DNA of 64,000 bases. Source: Paenibacillus_E qinlingensis_A. GTDB lineage: Bacteria > Bacillota > Bacilli > Paenibacillales > NBRC-103111. The position numbers were made by a program, and so were the translations under genes. Position 1 is the first letter of the stretch. Every line of letters starts with the position of its first letter. Shown here piece after piece: positions 50,724 to 60,895 of this stretch. Below the pieces are notes generated by a model. That model was given only the letters and a program-made list of their open reading frames with translations, ran no database searches and was not told the origin of the DNA. The DNA lies in the NCBI RefSeq assembly GCF_031455095.1, contig NZ_JAVDSB010000006.1:186001-250000 (forward strand), written 5' to 3'.

Positions 50724-52727
50724 ATGACAGATGAGAAACGCATAGTGTCGAGAAGGAACGTGGGAATTTTTGCGCACGTTGATGCGGGAAAGACCACTAC
50801 TACAGAGCATTTGCTATATCTAAGCGGGCGCATTCGCGCGCTAGGCAGTGTAGATAGCGGGACGGCACAGACGGATTCTATGGAGGTGGAGCGTGAACGG
50901 GGGATTTCGGTTCGCAGCGCAACGACAAGTCTAGTGTGGCAAAATACGTGGATTAATCTGGTCGATACGCCAGGTCATGTCGATTTCTTGTCGGAGGTGG
51001 AACGCTCCTTACGTGTAATGGACGGAGCGATTCTGATTATCTCCGCCGTGGAGGGCGTGCAGTCGCAGACGGAAATGATATGGCATGCGCTGCAATCGCT
51101 TAAAATCCCAACGCTGCTATATATGAATAAATTGGACCGCGTCGGGGCTAACCCCGAACGGGTCCTACAAGAGATTCATAAGCAGCTTACGGGGATGGCG
51201 GTGCCGATCTATGCACCGCTCGGCCTTGAAGACACGTTCCGCGGCGCGCGGAACGTATTAGAAGATGCGCCGCCCGCAGCCGGCGCTGGAACAACTGGAT
51301 TCGACCTCGCAGCCGCGGTCGAAAAGCTCTCCGAGCTCGATGAGCCCCTGCTCACGAGCTACATCGAAGGTGCGCCTATCACGGCGCACGAGGTCAAGAG
51401 CACCCTGCAGCGATACGCGCGGCAGGGCGAAGCTTTTCCTTTGCTGGTCGGGGCCTCCAGCAAAGCCATCGGCATCGAGGAGCTGCTAGCAGCGATCCTC
51501 GATTACTTGCCTGAGCCGCGCGGCGATGCAGAGCAGCCGCTGTCGGCAGTGGTCTTCAAGGTCGAGCGCGACAAGACGATGGGGCGCATGGCGTACGTCC
51601 GCCTCTACGAGGGGACGATCCGTAACCGGGACACCATCGTCAATGCCACGCAAGGCGTGGAGGAGAAGGTGACCCAGATTCGCCGCATCGACGGGCGCAA
51701 AGCCGAGGATCTCGGTGTTGTCGCGGCTGGGGACATCGCGGCCGTCTGCGGCTTGGCGCAAGTGCGGATCGGCGATGTGCTCGGCCGGCCGGACAGCGTG
51801 CCGCCTGCGCCGCGCATGGCGGTGCCGCTGCTGACCGTGCAGGTGCACGCCGAGAGCGACGCGCAGTACCCGGCACTCGTCGCCGCTCTGCAAGAGCTCA
51901 CGGACGAAGATCCACTGCTTGATCTGCAATGGCTGCAGGACGAGCGGGAGCTGCACGTCAAGGTCATGGGCGCGATCCAACTCGAGATTCTGACGAGTCT
52001 CTTAAGCTCGCGCTTCGGTCTCCAAGTAAGGTTCGACCACCCTTCCGTCATCTATAAAGAAACGCCTTCGCAAGCAGGTGAAGGCTTCATTGCTTATACG
52101 ATGCCTAAGCCATGCTGGGCAATCTTACGGTTTCATATCGAGCCAGGTGCGCCGGGCAGCGGGCTCGCGTACGGGTCTCAGGTACGCGGCGAGCAGCTGC
52201 TCGTGCAGTACCAGAATGAGGTGGCGCGCCGCGTACCGGAGGCGCTGCAGCAGGGGCTGCTCGGTTGGGAAGTCACAGATGTAAAGGTGACTCTTCTTGA
52301 GGGTGAGCACCACGTGTGGCACACCCATCCGCTCGATTTTGCCGTCGCAACGCCTATGGGCATCATGCAAGGACTCGCCCAGACGGGAACCACTCTGCTG
52401 GAGCCAATGCTGCAAGTGCGGATCACCGTACCCGAAGAGTTCGGCGGCAAGGTGCTCAGCGATCTGGTGCAGATGCGGGCGACCTTCGATGCACCTAGCA
52501 TAGCGGGGGGACGATTCGTCCTAGAAGGGCGGCTCCCAGTGGCAACGTCGCTCGAATATCCCGTGAAGCTAAGCGCCATGTCAGGCGGGCGTGGCGTAAT
52601 TACGTCCTCTTTTGCTGGCTATCAGCCAAGCCCTCCCGATGTTCATGCCGAACGTAAGCGACGCGGCGTCAATCCGCTGGATCAGTCGAAGTATATTTTA
52701 GCCGTGCGGAAAGCGTTATCGATGTAA
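50724..52727 (+). CDS. TetM-like translation GTPase (ribosomal protection protein family)
   Basis: This 667-residue protein is related to EF-G and to TetM/TetO proteins that release tetracycline from the ribosome. GTPase motifs are AHVDAGKTT (17-25), the switch RERGISVRSATTS, DTPGH and NKLD. EF-G-like domains II-V follow, ending with the GYQPSPPDVHAERKRRG tail typical of the TetM group. The ATG at 50724 has GGAG at 5-6 bases; an in-frame start at 50652 lies inside the divergent leader. Chromosomal members in Paenibacillaceae are common, so resistance should not be assumed. Confidence 0.9.
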   Translation: MTDEKRIVSRRNVGIFAHVDAGKTTTTEHLLYLSGRIRALGSVDSGTAQTDSMEVERERGISVRSATTSLVWQNTWINLVDTPGHVDFLSEVERSLRVMDGAILIISAVEGVQSQTEMIWHALQSLKIPTLLYMNKLDRVGANPERVLQEIHKQLTGMAVPIYAPLGLEDTFRGARNVLEDAPPAAGAGTTGFDLAAAVEKLSELDEPLLTSYIEGAPITAHEVKSTLQRYARQGEAFPLLVGASSKAIGIEELLAAILDYLPEPRGDAEQPLSAVVFKVERDKTMGRMAYVRLYEGTIRNRDTIVNATQGVEEKVTQIRRIDGRKAEDLGVVAAGDIAAVCGLAQVRIGDVLGRPDSVPPAPRMAVPLLTVQVHAESDAQYPALVAALQELTDEDPLLDLQWLQDERELHVKVMGAIQLEILTSLLSSRFGLQVRFDHPSVIYKETPSQAGEGFIAYTMPKPCWAILRFHIEPGAPGSGLAYGSQVRGEQLLVQYQNEVARRVPEALQQGLLGWEVTDVKVTLLEGEHHVWHTHPLDFAVATPMGIMQGLAQTGTTLLEPMLQVRITVPEEFGGKVLSDLVQMRATFDAPSIAGGRFVLEGRLPVATSLEYPVKLSAMSGGRGVITSSFAGYQPSPPDVHAERKRRGVNPLDQSKYILAVRKALSM

Positions 52728-52753
52728 GCGCGTTGGATTGCCGAGAGCTGCCA

Positions 52754-52783
52754 TTGACATGGCATCCCCTGTTTCAGTAAAAT
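52754..52783 (+). promoter_or_regulatory. Predicted promoter of glpP-glpK
   Basis: TTGACA (52754-52759) and TAAAAT (52778-52783) are separated by 18 bases. TGCCAT-TGAC-ATGGCA, a perfect palindrome at 52749-52764, covers the -35 element and may be an operator. Confidence 0.65.
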
Positions 52784-52807
52784 ACAGGTAAGTTAATAAC
52801 ACGTGAC

Positions 52808-52872
52808 GGAGAACAGGAGACTCACTTGGATTGCCCTTTGAATAGAGAAGGCAAATCTTGGCGAGTCTTTTT
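52808..52872 (+). promoter_or_regulatory. GlpP-type antitermination leader of glpP-glpK
   Basis: The box GGAGAACAGGAGACTCAC (52808-52825) leads into a terminator: AGACTC at 52818 pairs with GAGTCT ending at 52868, with further pairing inside, followed by T5. The glpD leader has the same box GGAGANCAGGAGA-N2-CAC and its own terminator. In Bacillus, GlpP bound to glycerol 3-phosphate allows read-through of such leaders. Confidence 0.8.
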
Positions 52873-52930
52873 GCCGTGTTCGTCCTGTTTAGATACGTTC
52901 AGATAGGTTCAGGAAATTGAGGTGAAGCGC

Positions 52931-53508
52931 ATGTCATTACAGGATCAATGTATTTTGCCAGCCATTCGTAAAATGAAGGATTTAGAGAAGCTCATGAAGT
53001 CGTCATACACGTATATCGTGCTGCTGGACAGTCATATTGGGCAGCTCAAAAGCATTGTCGACCTGGGCCGAGCGCACGGAAAAAAGCTGCTGCTTCATGC
53101 GGATCTCATCGAGGGATTGAAAAACGACGAGTTCGCCGCTGAGTTTTTGTGCCAAAGCATTCGCCCTGCGGGAATTATTTCCACGCGTGGCAATGTGATC
53201 ACCAAGACAAGGCAGAATGGCTTGCTCGCGATTCAACGCCTTTTTTTACTAGATAGCTCGGCACTGGATAAAAGCTACACGCTGCTTGAACGCTCACAGC
53301 CGGATTACATCGAGGTCATGCCTGGTGTCATTCCTCACATTATCAAAGAGGTGAAGGACCGTTCTGGTATTCCAATTTTTGCAGGCGGCTTGATTCGTTC
53401 TGTCGATGATGTGGAGCAGGCGCTTGCGGCGGGTGCCACGGCTGTGACAACCTCAAACCATGAGCTATGGCAGCATTATGAACATACGAAAGGTGGCTCT
53501 TCCAAACG

Positions 53509-53512
<4 letters not shown>
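52931..53512 (+). CDS. glpP: Glycerol uptake operon antiterminator GlpP
   Basis: This 193-residue TIM-barrel-like RNA-binding protein senses glycerol 3-phosphate and prevents termination in glp leaders. Typical segments are YIVLLDSHIGQLKSIV, LLLHADLIEGLKNDEFAAEF, GIISTRGNVI, DYIEVMPGVIPHII and FAGGLIRSVDDVEQAL. The ATG at 52931 is 8 bases after GAGG; a GTG three codons earlier is too close. Its stop overlaps the glpK start (ATGA). The leader of its own transcript carries the GlpP box, so it is probably self-controlled. Confidence 0.95.
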
Positions 53513-55017
<1,505 letters not shown>

Positions 55018-55061
55018 TGGCATACAGTGTTATACTATAACTAACAAGTTCATATTCGGTT

Positions 55062-55126
55062 GGAGACCAGGAGAAACCACAGCGGACCTTTACGTGCAAA
55101 CGTGACAGGCTTGTTGTGGTTTTTTC
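55062..55126 (+). promoter_or_regulatory. GlpP-type antitermination leader of glpD
   Basis: The box GGAGACCAGGAGAAACCAC (55062-55080) overlaps the 5' arm of a terminator: AAACCACA (55074-55081) pairs with TGTGGTTT (55115-55122), followed by a T-rich run. The box matches the one ahead of glpP. A TATACT at 55031-55036 is the likely -10 element. Confidence 0.82.
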
Positions 55127-55155
55127 TTTTTTTCATAAATGGAGGAGAGATTAGG

Positions 55156-56925
55156 ATGACGGATCAAATGAGAACAGGACAACATACACAATTTAGCGGG
55201 TTAAAAAGAAAAGAGACGCTCGAGGCGATGGCACAGCAGCAATTCGATGTAATTGTGATTGGCGGCGGGATAACGGGTGCAGGAATTGCGCTGGATGCGC
55301 AGAGTCGCGGGCTTCGCACGGCATTGATTGAGATGCAGGACTTTGCTTCAGGGACGTCGAGTCGTTCTACGAAATTGGTGCATGGTGGACTGCGGTATTT
55401 GAAGCAGCTGGACGTGAAGGTTGTCGCGGAGGTCGGCAAAGAGCGGGCGATTGTCTATGAGAATGGGCCGCATGTGACGACCCCAGAGTGGATGCTGCTG
55501 CCTTTTTATAAGGGCGGGACGTTCGGCAAACTGTCTACCTCGCTTGGATTGCGGGTCTATGACTTCTTAGCAGGGGTTAAGCGTTCGGAACGACGCAAAA
55601 TGTTTAATCCAGCGGTCACCTTGGAGCACGAGCCTTTGCTCAAGAAGAAGGATCTTAGAGGCGGCGGCTACTATGTGGAATATCGTACGGATGATGCGCG
55701 TTTAACGATTGAGGTTATGAAAAAAGCGGTGGAGCTCGGCGCGATGGCGGTAAATTACGCCAAGGTTGAGGAATTGATCGTGAAGGATGGCACGTTGGTT
55801 GGCGTGCGCGTAGTGGATCAACTGGCGGCGGCTGGCGGGCTAGATGGAATAGATGGGAAAGATACGAAAGATGTAAAAGATGTAAAAGATGTAAAAGATC
55901 AAACTGCGTCTTATGTACTGTCTGCGAGTAAAATCGTGAATGCGGCGGGGCCGTGGGTGGATACCCTTCGGGAGATGGATCGTTCGAAGCAGGGCAAAAC
56001 GTTACATTTGACCAAAGGGGTGCATCTGGTTTTTGATCAGAGTCGGTTCCCGTTGGGGCAGGCGATCTATTTCGATACGCCGGACGGGCGCATGGTGTTT
56101 GCGATCCCGCGTGATGGCAAAACCTATGTCGGCACGACCGACACGAACTACAAAGGGGATATTGCGAATCCCCGTATTACTTTAGCCGATCGCGCCTACG
56201 TGCTGCGCGCCGCGAACGAGATGTTTCCATCCCTCGAGTTGACGGAGGCTGACGTCGAATCGAGCTGGACCGGACTGCGCCCGCTGATCCATCAAGAGGG
56301 CAAAGACCCTTCCGAGATTTCGCGCCGCGACGAAATCTTCGTGTCGGCATCCGGCCTCATTTCGATGGCCGGGGGCAAGCTAACCGGCTACCGCAAAATG
56401 GCGGAGTCGGTCGTGAATCAAATCGCCGCCATGCTGGTGGCGGAGGGCAATGTCTCGGCGGCGCTCCCGCCGAGCCGCACGAAGACGCTGCCGATCTCCG
56501 GCGGCGATGTGGGTGGCTCCGCGAAGCTGGCGCCGTTCTTGCGCAGCAAGGTCAGCCAAGGCCAGCGGCTGGGGCTGACTGAGTCAGAGACGATGCTGCT
56601 CGCGCAGCGATACGGGTCCAACGTGGACACCGTATTCGTGCTGCTGGAGCAGCACCGGGGTGAGGCGGCGCGGCGGGGCATGCCCGCTGCGGTGCTCGCT
56701 GCGCTCGTGTACGCGATCGAGCGCGAGATGGTCGTGAAGCCGGCGGATTTTTTTATCCGCCGTACGGGCGCCCTCTTCTTCGACATCGCGTGGGCAAGGC
56801 AGTGGAAGGCTGCGGCGACGGCCTTCCTGGCGGAGCGCTTCGGCTGGAGCGAAGCGCAGACAGCGGCTTACACCGCCGAGCTGGAGCAGCTGCTCCATGA
56901 GGCGGTTCATCCGCTGGAGGCTTAA
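55156..56925 (+). CDS. glpD: Aerobic glycerol-3-phosphate dehydrogenase
   Basis: This 589-residue membrane-associated flavoenzyme oxidises glycerol 3-phosphate to dihydroxyacetone phosphate and passes electrons to quinone. The FAD motif VIGGGITGAGIALDAQSRG is near residue 27, followed by SGTSSRSTKLVHGGLRYL; GTTDTNYKGD and SWTGLRPLI are also typical. The ATG at 55156 follows GGAGGAGAG; upstream frame to 55060 is the leader. Residues near 233-250 hold a KDV repeat insertion in a surface loop of the FAD domain. It is the third gene of the glycerol set and has its own leader and terminator. Confidence 0.96.
   Translation: MTDQMRTGQHTQFSGLKRKETLEAMAQQQFDVIVIGGGITGAGIALDAQSRGLRTALIEMQDFASGTSSRSTKLVHGGLRYLKQLDVKVVAEVGKERAIVYENGPHVTTPEWMLLPFYKGGTFGKLSTSLGLRVYDFLAGVKRSERRKMFNPAVTLEHEPLLKKKDLRGGGYYVEYRTDDARLTIEVMKKAVELGAMAVNYAKVEELIVKDGTLVGVRVVDQLAAAGGLDGIDGKDTKDVKDVKDVKDQTASYVLSASKIVNAAGPWVDTLREMDRSKQGKTLHLTKGVHLVFDQSRFPLGQAIYFDTPDGRMVFAIPRDGKTYVGTTDTNYKGDIANPRITLADRAYVLRAANEMFPSLELTEADVESSWTGLRPLIHQEGKDPSEISRRDEIFVSASGLISMAGGKLTGYRKMAESVVNQIAAMLVAEGNVSAALPPSRTKTLPISGGDVGGSAKLAPFLRSKVSQGQRLGLTESETMLLAQRYGSNVDTVFVLLEQHRGEAARRGMPAAVLAALVYAIEREMVVKPADFFIRRTGALFFDIAWARQWKAAATAFLAERFGWSEAQTAAYTAELEQLLHEAVHPLEA
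55870..55896 (+). repeat. Three tandem 9-bp repeats inside glpD
   Basis: GATGTAAAA is repeated three times without change, with a degenerate GATACGAAA copy just before. It encodes a DVK-DVK-DVK loop in frame; copy changes would not break the frame. Confidence 0.85.
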
Positions 56926-56940
56926 CTTAAATAAGAGTGC

Positions 56941-56973
56941 AAAGTCTTACGTAATAAATTACGTAAGACTTTG
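56941..56973 (+). terminator. Terminator of glpD
   Basis: AAAGTCTTACGTAAT pairs with ATTACGTAAGACTTT around a tiny loop; the following TTGTGTT is only moderately T-rich. Confidence 0.75.
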
Positions 56974-57039
56974 TGTTATATATGGAGTGTACTTGTTACT
57001 AGATGGATCATACTATAGGGTATAGAGGAGAGAAAAGAG

Positions 57040-57348
57040 ATGGTTACGATGGCTAAACCAACGTTCACAGCGGATCAACTGGTCAGTTCCTCCGTTCCAT
57101 CCAAAAAGTTTGGTGAATTACGTAAAAAGGCGAAACAACAGCCTCAATTTATTACGGAGAATGGTGCAGTGGATACTGTACTAGTTGGATATGAGTATTA
57201 TGAGCAACTTTTTGAATGACTGGCCCAGCTTGAAGAACAAGAGGAAGAGCGTATTTTAAGCGAGCGTATGGACCGTTTGAACCGAAATCCGGAATCATCA
57301 AAATCATGGAAAGAAATATGCAGGGAGCCTATTGAAGGAACGATTTGA
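57040..57348 (+). pseudogene. Phd/YefM-type antitoxin gene with in-frame TGA
   Basis: From ATG 57040 (after GAGGAG) the frame encodes 59 residues with the antitoxin-like VPSKKFGELRKKAKQQPQFI and VDTVLVGYEYYEQLFE, then TGA at 57217-57219. The same frame continues for 42 codons (LAQLEEQEEERILSERMDRL and later SWKEICREP), exactly the usual antitoxin tail. A CGA-to-TGA change of one base explains it. No toxin gene is adjacent, so this is an orphan and probably inactive. Confidence 0.8.
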
Positions 57349-57365
57349 TAACTTGTTCGCAAAAT

Positions 57366-57538
57366 AACGTTATGAAAAACATCTTATTTGTTAGTTTAGA
57401 AGAGAATACGGGAGATTAACGTTATAAAATAACGTTATTTCACCCTAAATGGATAAATTTCACGCCATTTGGTCGAAATAGCGTTATTCCGTAATTCTAT
57501 TTTTCCGCAGAACATGCAAATGTAGCAAATAACGTTAT
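57366..57538 (+). repeat. Intergenic array of AACGTTAT words with about 50-nt steps
   Basis: AACGTTAT occurs at 57366, 57418, 57431 and 57531, and AGCGTTAT at 57480. Steps between the CG centres are 52, 13, 49 and 51. The first and last units share GCAAA-type starts and a CTTATTTG end about 15 bases after the word. Bases 57540-57770 hold no gene, only CCAGTTAA/TTAACTGG inverted words at about 57639 and 57675. Confidence 0.6.
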
Positions 57539-57772
57539 GGCACACTCTTATTTGAAATCACATCGACAATTTTTATAAGAATTCACTAAGTTGCATGTTT
57601 ATTAAGCCTCGATTCATTAATCGACAGTCTCCGTTTTCCAGTTAATCTGCAATTTAGTGGAAATGCGTAGCATTTAACTGGCGTTTTTCTATCTAATGGT
57701 TTCCAACCGCGCGCGAATCCTGTGTGCGCGGTGTCCGACGGCGCATGGCGGCGGTCAAAGCCCCACGCAATA

Positions 57773-57820
57773 AAATAAGTCGTCCCACAATTCCTCTAGG
57801 AATTGTAGGACGACTTATTT
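57773..57820 (-). terminator. Terminator of the galactonate dehydratase gene
   Basis: AAATAAGTCGTCCCACAATTCC pairs with GGAATTGTAGGACGACTTATTT with one internal mismatch (arms quoted as AAATAAGTCGTCC and GGACGACTTATTT plus the AATTCC core). T-rich bases follow on the minus strand. Confidence 0.88.
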
Positions 57821-57847
57821 GTGCATCTTAGAGGTGAGTTTCCTCTC

Positions 57848-58996
57848 CTACCACTCCGCCACAGTACCATCCTCTTGGCGCCAAATTGGATTTTTCCAAT
57901 TGTGCCCAATGGCTGCCATCTCGCGGACTTTCTCTTCGTTAATTTCGATCCCGAGGCCGGGAGCGGTCAGATTCTTCACGAAGCCTGCTTCATACTGGAA
58001 GACAGATGGATCTTTCAGATAATCCAGCAGATCGCTGCCTTGATTATAGTGAATGCCGAGGCTTTGCTCTTGGATGAACGCATTTGGCGAGCAAATATCC
58101 AGTTGCAGACAGGACGCTAATGCGATAGGACCAAGCGGACAGTGTGGTGCAATGGCAATATCATAAGCTTCGGCCATTGCAGCAATTTTGCGAGTTTCCA
58201 AAATCCCGCCAGCATGTGAAAGATCCGGTTGAATGATATCGACGATACCTTGAGCGAGTAGTTCTTTAAAGCCCCAACGCGTGTACATACGCTCTCCTGT
58301 GGCGATGGGACATGAGGTATAGCGAGCGATTTCCTTCAGGGCCTCATTGTTTTCAGGAAGAACGGGTTCTTCTATGAACATCGGGCGATAAGGCTCGAGT
58401 TCTTTTACGATGATTTTGGCCATTGATTTATGTACACGACCATGGAAGTCGATGCCGATACCGATGTCTTTGCCAACAGCTTCACGGACAGCCGCAATGC
58501 GGGCGATAGCCTCATCTACTTTGCTAATCGAATCAATGTAATGCATTTCTTCGGTAGCGTTCATTTTGACCGCTGTGAAGCCAGCTTTAACCTGCGTCCT
58601 AGCCGCTTCACCTACGTCACTTGGGCGGTCGCCGCCAATCCAGGAGTAGACACGTGTGCGGTCACGGCAAGCTCCACCTAGTAAATCATAAACAGGGGCG
58701 TTGTAGAATTTGCCCTTAATGTCCCAGAGGGCTTGTTCGATCCCAGAAATTGCGCTGGAAAGGATTGGGCCTCCCCGATAAAACCCTCCGCGGTACAGCA
58801 CTTGAAACATATCTTCGATTCGCATCGGATCCTTCCCGATGATATGGTCGCTCATTTCCATCACGGCTGCTGCGACTGTATCGGCTTTCCCCTCTACGAC
58901 AGGTTCTCCCCATCCAGTGATTCCTTCATCCGTCTCGATTTTCAAAAACAACCATCTTGGCGGCACTTTAAACAATTCTAATTTCGTAATTTTCAC
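57848..58996 (-). CDS. dgoD: D-galactonate dehydratase-like enolase-superfamily enzyme
   Basis: This 382-residue enzyme, the same length as E. coli DgoD, belongs to the mandelate racemase group and should remove water from D-galactonate to give 2-dehydro-3-deoxygalactonate. Metal ligands are seen in IGIDFHGRVH (Asp), FIEEPVLPE (Glu) and IATGERMYTRWGF (Glu); the general acid/base His appears in IAPHCPLGPIALAS, and DLSHAGGILE is typical. GGAGAGGAC precedes the ATG. It is a lone gene; kinase and aldolase of the DgoKA path are not here. A related sugar-acid substrate is possible. Confidence 0.88.
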   Translation of the reverse strand: MKITKLELFKVPPRWLFLKIETDEGITGWGEPVVEGKADTVAAAVMEMSDHIIGKDPMRIEDMFQVLYRGGFYRGGPILSSAISGIEQALWDIKGKFYNAPVYDLLGGACRDRTRVYSWIGGDRPSDVGEAARTQVKAGFTAVKMNATEEMHYIDSISKVDEAIARIAAVREAVGKDIGIGIDFHGRVHKSMAKIIVKELEPYRPMFIEEPVLPENNEALKEIARYTSCPIATGERMYTRWGFKELLAQGIVDIIQPDLSHAGGILETRKIAAMAEAYDIAIAPHCPLGPIALASCLQLDICSPNAFIQEQSLGIHYNQGSDLLDYLKDPSVFQYEAGFVKNLTAPGLGIEINEEKVREMAAIGHNWKNPIWRQEDGTVAEW

Positions 58997-59150
58997 GGAA
59001 ATACGTCCTCTCCTTGTTACCTAGAATGTGCGACAGTTCATTGCAGGAACAGGCGCAATCTGAGCTGTCTGGTGTAGTTGGCAATCGCAATAAAAACATA
59101 CCCTGTAGAATTTCGTGAAACGATGCCCGACTTCCTGCTATATATAACTA

Positions 59151-59179
59151 TTGACATATCGCTCCCCTCTACATAAAAT
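59151..59179 (+). promoter_or_regulatory. Predicted promoter of the carbamoyltransferase gene
   Basis: TTGACA (59151-59156) and TAAAAT (59174-59179) have a 17-base spacer, a near-consensus SigA promoter. Confidence 0.7.
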
Positions 59180-59227
59180 GTATTAAAATACGTAAAAATG
59201 TATAAATATACAGAGGCGGTGACGAAG

Positions 59228-60142
59228 TTGCAACATCTATTAACGCTGCAAGAACTCGATAAAGAGAGCTTGTACGCCATCATACTCAAAGGCATTGAGA
59301 TTAAAACCAACCCTAAGGCATACTACAATCACTGCGAGCGCAAGGGGTTGCTTATGCTTTTTCAAAAATCATCAACGCGAACGGCTCTTTCCTTTCAGTC
59401 AGGAGTTCATCAGATGGGCGGTTATGCAGTGAATATGGATTGGGATTCTAGTAATTTTCGGATTTCTCCCATACAATACGAGGCCCGTTATGTGTCAAGG
59501 AACTGCGATGTCATCATGGCTAGGCTCAAGAAACATGAAGATTTACTGGAACTAGCCGCCTATTCGCAAGTGCCAGTGATTAATGGCTGTTGTGAGAAAT
59601 ACCACCCCTGCCAAGCGCTAGCTGACCTCATGACGATGTACGAAGTGAAAGGATCTTTTGAAGGTGTAACGTTGGCCTATGTTGGTATTCATAATAATGT
59701 GGCAAATTCCTTAGTTGCAGGTTGTATGACTTTAGGGATTAAACTGCTGCTGGTCACACCAATAGTCAATGAGGCTTCGTGGGATGTAGAACTGATGCAG
59801 CGGGCTTATCAGAGTGGGTATGTGGAGGAAATTGAAGTTCTGTCTACTGCGATGAGAAAGGCTGATTTTATCTACACAGATACGTGGGTTGATATGGAGT
59901 TTTTCGCGGATGACGATTACCAAGAAGAGAAACATAGACGGATTGATATTATGATGCCTTTTCAAATTAATAAGCGGAGCCTTGGGAAGTATGCCCCCTA
60001 TATCATGCATGATATGCCGATTCATCCAGGCTTTGAAATTGCCGAAGACGTGATTGAGTCGGAGCATTCCACCATTTATCAGCAAGCGGAGAACCGGATG
60101 CATGTGCAGAAAAGTCTGCTTTTACACTTGCTAAACGTTTAA
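59228..60142 (+). CDS. Ornithine/aspartate carbamoyltransferase-family protein
   Basis: From TTG 59228 (GAGG at 11 bases) the protein has 304 residues and begins QHLLTLQELDKESLYAIILKG like ornithine carbamoyltransferases; the frame also opens at ATG 59198 without a ribosome site. The carbamoyl-phosphate motif is KSSTRTALSF near residue 46 and the second site is CCEKYHPCQALADL near residue 120. The usual ornithine-side SMG and HCLP motifs near the C-terminus are not found; MHDMPIHPGFEI stands there instead. It could use a different amino acceptor than ornithine. It sits apart from arginine genes and is followed by a LysE-type exporter. Confidence 0.8.
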   Translation: MQHLLTLQELDKESLYAIILKGIEIKTNPKAYYNHCERKGLLMLFQKSSTRTALSFQSGVHQMGGYAVNMDWDSSNFRISPIQYEARYVSRNCDVIMARLKKHEDLLELAAYSQVPVINGCCEKYHPCQALADLMTMYEVKGSFEGVTLAYVGIHNNVANSLVAGCMTLGIKLLLVTPIVNEASWDVELMQRAYQSGYVEEIEVLSTAMRKADFIYTDTWVDMEFFADDDYQEEKHRRIDIMMPFQINKRSLGKYAPYIMHDMPIHPGFEIAEDVIESEHSTIYQQAENRMHVQKSLLLHLLNV

Positions 60143-60166
60143 CCGGAGAGGGAGGATTTCCGCGAT

Positions 60167-60796
60167 ATGACAATTACAACGCTACTAACCTTCGCCCTAG
60201 TCGCACTAGGCATGGTGTGCACGCCTGGACCTAATATGATTTATTTAATTTCACGTTCGGTCACGCAGGGGCGGCTGGCGGGGATTATTTCATTATTAGG
60301 GATTGTACTTGCCTTCCTAGTCTACATCGTGATTACGATGCTAGGGCTCTCGGCATTGTTTTTGGCGGCTCCCTTTGTGTTTGATGCCGTGAAGCTTGCC
60401 GGAGCAGCCTACTTGCTGTGGCTGGCATGGCAGGCTGTTAAGCCAGGCGCTAGGTCGGTGCTGACAGCTCGGGATCTACCTGTGGACCCACCGAAGAAGT
60501 TATTTCTGATGGGCTTCATGACGAATCTGCTCAACCCGAAAGCTGCGGTCCTGTATGTGTCGCTCCTACCTCAATTCGAGGATCCAGCTAGGGGGTCGTT
60601 ACTGATGCAAAGCGTTGCGCTGGGACTCACGCAAATCTCGGTGAGCTTTTCCGTCAACCTTCTTATCGTACTGACAGCAAGTCACATCGCGAGTTGGTTC
60701 GGTACGCGGCCGCAATGGTTGAAGTTCCAGCGGTGGTTGATGGGGAGCGTGTTAACGGGGTTGGCGGTGCGCCTCGCTTTCGAGCGAAGACAGTAG
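60167..60796 (+). CDS. LysE/RhtB-family amino-acid exporter
   Basis: This 209-residue membrane protein has about six hydrophobic segments and the family signature TPGPNMIYLISRSVTQGRLAG at the start (quoted in parts: CTPGPNMIYLISRS). The loop GFMTNLLNPKAAVLYVSLLPQF is also diagnostic. It exports amino acids or similar small molecules. It lies 24 bases after the carbamoyltransferase gene with GAGAGGGAGG upstream of the ATG, so co-expression is likely and export of that enzyme's product or substrate is an attractive guess. Confidence 0.92.
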   Translation: MTITTLLTFALVALGMVCTPGPNMIYLISRSVTQGRLAGIISLLGIVLAFLVYIVITMLGLSALFLAAPFVFDAVKLAGAAYLLWLAWQAVKPGARSVLTARDLPVDPPKKLFLMGFMTNLLNPKAAVLYVSLLPQFEDPARGSLLMQSVALGLTQISVSFSVNLLIVLTASHIASWFGTRPQWLKFQRWLMGSVLTGLAVRLAFERRQ

Positions 60797-60895
60797 GGGC
60801 TTTATGTTTATAGCGGCAGAGATTGGGTATAAAAACGATGGCATCTCCTCAAAATAAACCATGTTCGAGAATTGTTTACAGAGGAGAAGGTTTTT

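Noticed and set aside
50724..52727. Acquired tetracycline-resistance determinant
   Set aside because: No mobile-element ends, transfer genes or composition break flank the gene; chromosomal TetM-like GTPases are common in this group.
57217..57219. Recoded TGA (selenocysteine or tryptophan) in the antitoxin gene
   Set aside because: No SECIS-like stem was seen, other genes use TGA as stop, and the family normally has Arg/Lys here, so a CGA-to-TGA mutation is simpler.
57366..57538. CRISPR array, because of regularly spaced repeated words
   Set aside because: Only 8 bases are conserved per unit, steps vary (13 to 52), flanks are not unique spacers between long repeats, and no cas genes are present.
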